NCBI GenBank assembly: GCA_024399035.1
Contig: JAKSID010000006.1
Location: 26,938 to 90,937 of the forward strand
From: Fibrobacter sp.
Lineage (GTDB): Bacteria > Fibrobacterota > Fibrobacteria > Fibrobacterales > Fibrobacteraceae
Length of the DNA: 64,000 nt
Direction of reading: 5' to 3'
Part shown: piece by piece, positions 61,969-64,000 of the stretch
Position numbering within the stretch: position 1 is the stretch's first letter
Layout of the letters: each line of letters starts with the position of its first letter
Notes under the pieces: generated by a model
Told to the model about the DNA's origin: nothing
Database searches by the model: none
The model's input: the letters and a program-made list of their open reading frames with translations, nothing else
Program-made: the position numbers and the translations under genes

Positions 61969-63846
61969 ATGTTCAATTTAAATACGTTTTTTGATGGAAT
62001 GTCCAAATCACTCCTTCGCGCTGCTCATGCGAAGGCTTTTGGACATAAGGGCCTGCTTAATAACGCATTGATTCAATCCGAGGTGCTTTCCTTTTATACG
62101 AACAAGGAACGCGTCAAGGATCTTTTCTCCAAGATGGAACCGTGGCAGCGCCGCTGCCTTAGCTTGGTGTATCATAGCGGATCCCGTGGCCTGACTTACA
62201 ACGAATTGCGCTTGACCATTCCTGTAAGCAAGAATCGCGAACTTCAGTCTTTCTTGCTGGAAATGTGCCGTAACTATGTGATGTGGCGCAGCTCCTCCAA
62301 CAGCGCTGCTGTGTACTATGGCTTTGCAGATTTTATGGGAAGCTTTGCCGAAGCATTCGAAGAAGTTCCCAGCAGCAAGTCTGGCTATGTCTCCTATCAG
62401 AACCTTATGGATTGGCATGTGTGCCTAGTTCTTTCTTACGCAATGCGCAAGGAATTGAAGGTCAATTCCAACGGAACGATTCATCGCCGTAGCTACCAGA
62501 TTTGTACCGATGCAATTGTTGCTGCCAAGCAGGTTTCTGAACGTGCCGCAGAACACGAAGTCTCCCTCATTTTCAATTTCCTGATTGCAAACGCATGGCT
62601 GGAACTTGAAGACTCCTATTTGGTTCCTTCTGAAAAGGCGCTGGACTATATCCGCAAGAATGGATTCCGCCTGCATCAGGACATTTTCACCTGGTGGCTT
62701 AAGGAACGTTTCCGCAACGACCGCGCTCATTGCGCGCAACTCTTGAGCGAACTTGCCCAGCCTAGGAAGGTGGTTGATGCTAGCTACTTGCTGTGGGTGC
62801 TGGATCCCATTGCACGACTGCAAGAAAAGAACGACAGCATCGTCTGGGATTATTTGCCCCGTCCGCTTCGTGAACTTTGGTTGCTTGGACTTGTGAATTT
62901 TCAGATGGACCATGGCAAGGTTGCTGCAGTGGCTCTTTCACAGTCTGGTGCAGATTGGGTTTCCAAGGCGATTGCCTCTGTTCCCGATCAGAATATCTCT
63001 TGCCTTCCGAACTACGAACTGATTGCCTCTACAGGCACTTCTCCCAGAGTTCTCTTTGCGTTGGCTTGCCTTGCAAAGGTTGAAAACGATGAGATGTTCC
63101 TGCGCTTTACGCTGGACAAGGAATCCTATGTTCGCGGTTTGAAGTGCGCGCTTCCTGAATCTGAAATTGAACATTTCAAGACCTGGATCAAGCCGCCCGA
63201 AAACGTGGCCTCCTCCATCGAAGAATGGAATGCCTCTTACTACGGCGCCAAGGTGCAGACTGTTCGCCTTTTGAAGATCGAAGACGGCAAGGTGCTTGCG
63301 GATCTTTCTCGCTTCCCGCAGTTCATGGAACTGACCGAGGAGTTTATTCCGGGTTATGGATTCATCTTGAAGCCGGAACTTGAAAATCGTGCATTCGAAA
63401 TTCTGGAAAGCTTTGGCTACTGCCCTTATGTGGAACGTAAGGCCAACAACCGCCTGGCTGCACCGTCCGAAGAATGGCGCAAGGAATTTGTTTCTGCCTG
63501 GCCGGAATCCAAGAATACGGACTACGAGCTTAAGGATGAAGCTGACGAGAACACATTGCAGACTGCAATGAACTCTACGAAGTACAGCAGCAATTATCAG
63601 AAGCTAGCAACCTTTGACTTGGTTAAGGTTCTGCGTTATGCAAAGACTGTGAACGCCTTGGTTGGCGCAAAGGTCAAGGATCCCAATAAGCGTGGAGCCA
63701 AGGAAACCGAAATGATTTTCTTTGTGCACGCACTTAAGTTGGCCAAGTCTCCTCAGGTGATTGAAATCCAGGTGCAGGGCAAGGATGAAAAGGAAAGCCT
63801 TGAGCTGATCTTTATCCAGGAAATCAAAGTCATCAATAACAAATAA
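61969..63846 (+). CDS. XPB/Ssl2 N-terminal-domain-like protein
   Basis: The 625-residue protein has a helical N-terminal half (about 1-340) with winged-helix-like segments (GLTYNELRLTIPVSKNRELQ). A domain at about 345-490 resembles the helicase-associated XPB/Ssl2 N-terminal family (Helicase_C_3): SCLPNYELIAST, LRFTLDKESYVRGLK, ENVASSIEEWN and a late FGYCPYVE. No helicase motif is present. It follows the DnaQ-DinG gene by 52 bases with an AGGGAG site. It may assist a helicase in DNA repair. Confidence 0.62.
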   Translation: MFNLNTFFDGMSKSLLRAAHAKAFGHKGLLNNALIQSEVLSFYTNKERVKDLFSKMEPWQRRCLSLVYHSGSRGLTYNELRLTIPVSKNRELQSFLLEMCRNYVMWRSSSNSAAVYYGFADFMGSFAEAFEEVPSSKSGYVSYQNLMDWHVCLVLSYAMRKELKVNSNGTIHRRSYQICTDAIVAAKQVSERAAEHEVSLIFNFLIANAWLELEDSYLVPSEKALDYIRKNGFRLHQDIFTWWLKERFRNDRAHCAQLLSELAQPRKVVDASYLLWVLDPIARLQEKNDSIVWDYLPRPLRELWLLGLVNFQMDHGKVAAVALSQSGADWVSKAIASVPDQNISCLPNYELIASTGTSPRVLFALACLAKVENDEMFLRFTLDKESYVRGLKCALPESEIEHFKTWIKPPENVASSIEEWNASYYGAKVQTVRLLKIEDGKVLADLSRFPQFMELTEEFIPGYGFILKPELENRAFEILESFGYCPYVERKANNRLAAPSEEWRKEFVSAWPESKNTDYELKDEADENTLQTAMNSTKYSSNYQKLATFDLVKVLRYAKTVNALVGAKVKDPNKRGAKETEMIFFVHALKLAKSPQVIEIQVQGKDEKESLELIFIQEIKVINNK

Positions 63847-63872
63847 TTCGAGGGAGGGGGTCCTTTGCTGCG

Positions 63873-63904
63873 GTCATTGCGAGCCCGCAGGGCGCGGCAA
63901 TCGA
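63873..63904. repeat. GTCATTGCGAG interspersed repeat
   Basis: GTCATTGC and GGCAATCGA flank an inner GCCC-GCA-GGGC hairpin, in the same family as 6819-6850 and 42427-42509. Confidence 0.6.
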
Positions 63905-63932
63905 ATCTGGGGGAGGGTTGGAGGCTAATGAA

Positions 63933-63955
63933 CACTTAGGACTTTAGCCCTTAGT
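63933..63955. repeat. CACTTAGG hairpin repeat (copy 2)
   Basis: CACTTAGG-N6-CCTTAGTG with the same T-T mismatch as the hairpin at 24207. A separate hairpin TTGTCCTC-ACA-GAGGACAA follows at 63961-63979. Confidence 0.5.
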
Positions 63956-64000
63956 GAGAATTGTCCTCACAGAGGACAAGTCTTTGTAAGTGCTAAAGCA

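Overview
The window looks like a chromosomal segment of a Fibrobacter (phylum Fibrobacterota). The evidence is a set of cell-surface glycoside hydrolases of families GH5 and GH8, two CE4 deacetylases with CBM6 modules and poly-Ser linkers, many lipoproteins with Ser-rich spacers after the lipobox, proteins ending in type IX secretion (T9SS) type-A-like sorting domains, and TAnnTTTG-type promoter boxes like those of the Bacteroidetes/FCB group. No rRNA, tRNA, phage, insertion sequence or CRISPR array was found. This is native chromosome rather than an island.

Layout. 1-2.4 kb: the end of a PAP2 phosphatase gene, a histidine phosphatase, a lipoprotein and a free-standing SIR2-like protein. 2.5-6.2 kb: two tandem CE4-CBM6-T9SS deacetylases. 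6.4-15.4 kb: small secreted proteins, folD (minus), an FKBP lipoprotein, lipoproteins, argA-folE, a Ser/Ala-linked lipoprotein hydrolase and a GlgA/GlgM-type glycogen enzyme. 15.4-15.6 kb: three regularly spaced 41-bp inverted-repeat elements. 15.7-24.1 kb: dsbD (minus), an ECF sigma factor with a propeller protein, cca, a GT2 glycosyltransferase (minus) and lpxA. 24.3-41.3 kb is the polysaccharide region: a GH5 lipoprotein (minus), a six-gene outer-membrane operon (25.85-35.83 kb), a degenerate 23-bp tandem array, a GH5-T9SS cellulase (minus), a T9SS-sorted secreted protein and a GH8 lipoprotein. 41.3-46.1 kb: composite repeats, a short BatD-like protein, MoxR, a glycosyltransferase and purA. 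46.1-63.8 kb: a tightly packed co-directional run of Crp/Fnr regulator, PASTA protein, TPR lipoprotein, LolB/DUF4292-like lipoprotein, degenerate M6 peptidase with beta-propeller, SUMF1 lipoprotein, NlpE-like lipoprotein, LytTR regulator, enlarged signal peptidase I, Ig-like lipoprotein, DnaQ-DinG fusion and an XPB/Ssl2 N-domain-like protein.

How the genes work together. The GH5, GH8 and CE4 proteins would cut or deacetylate plant polysaccharide outside the cell, some held by lipid anchors and others exported through T9SS. The 25.85-35.83 kb operon is the best candidate for an undescribed system. It encodes a CBM11/CIA30-like secreted protein, three large beta-barrel proteins all ending in Phe (two of them paralogues), a lipoprotein, and a GH18-fold protein whose catalytic Glu is Gln. 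I read it as a glycan-binding or adhesion/uptake apparatus rather than a degradative one. Several other surface proteins here have enzyme folds without the catalytic residues (M6 peptidase without HExxH, SUMF1 without the catalytic Cys pair), so non-catalytic reuse of enzyme folds recurs in the window.

Functions are inferred from motifs read by eye. No database search or structure prediction was run.
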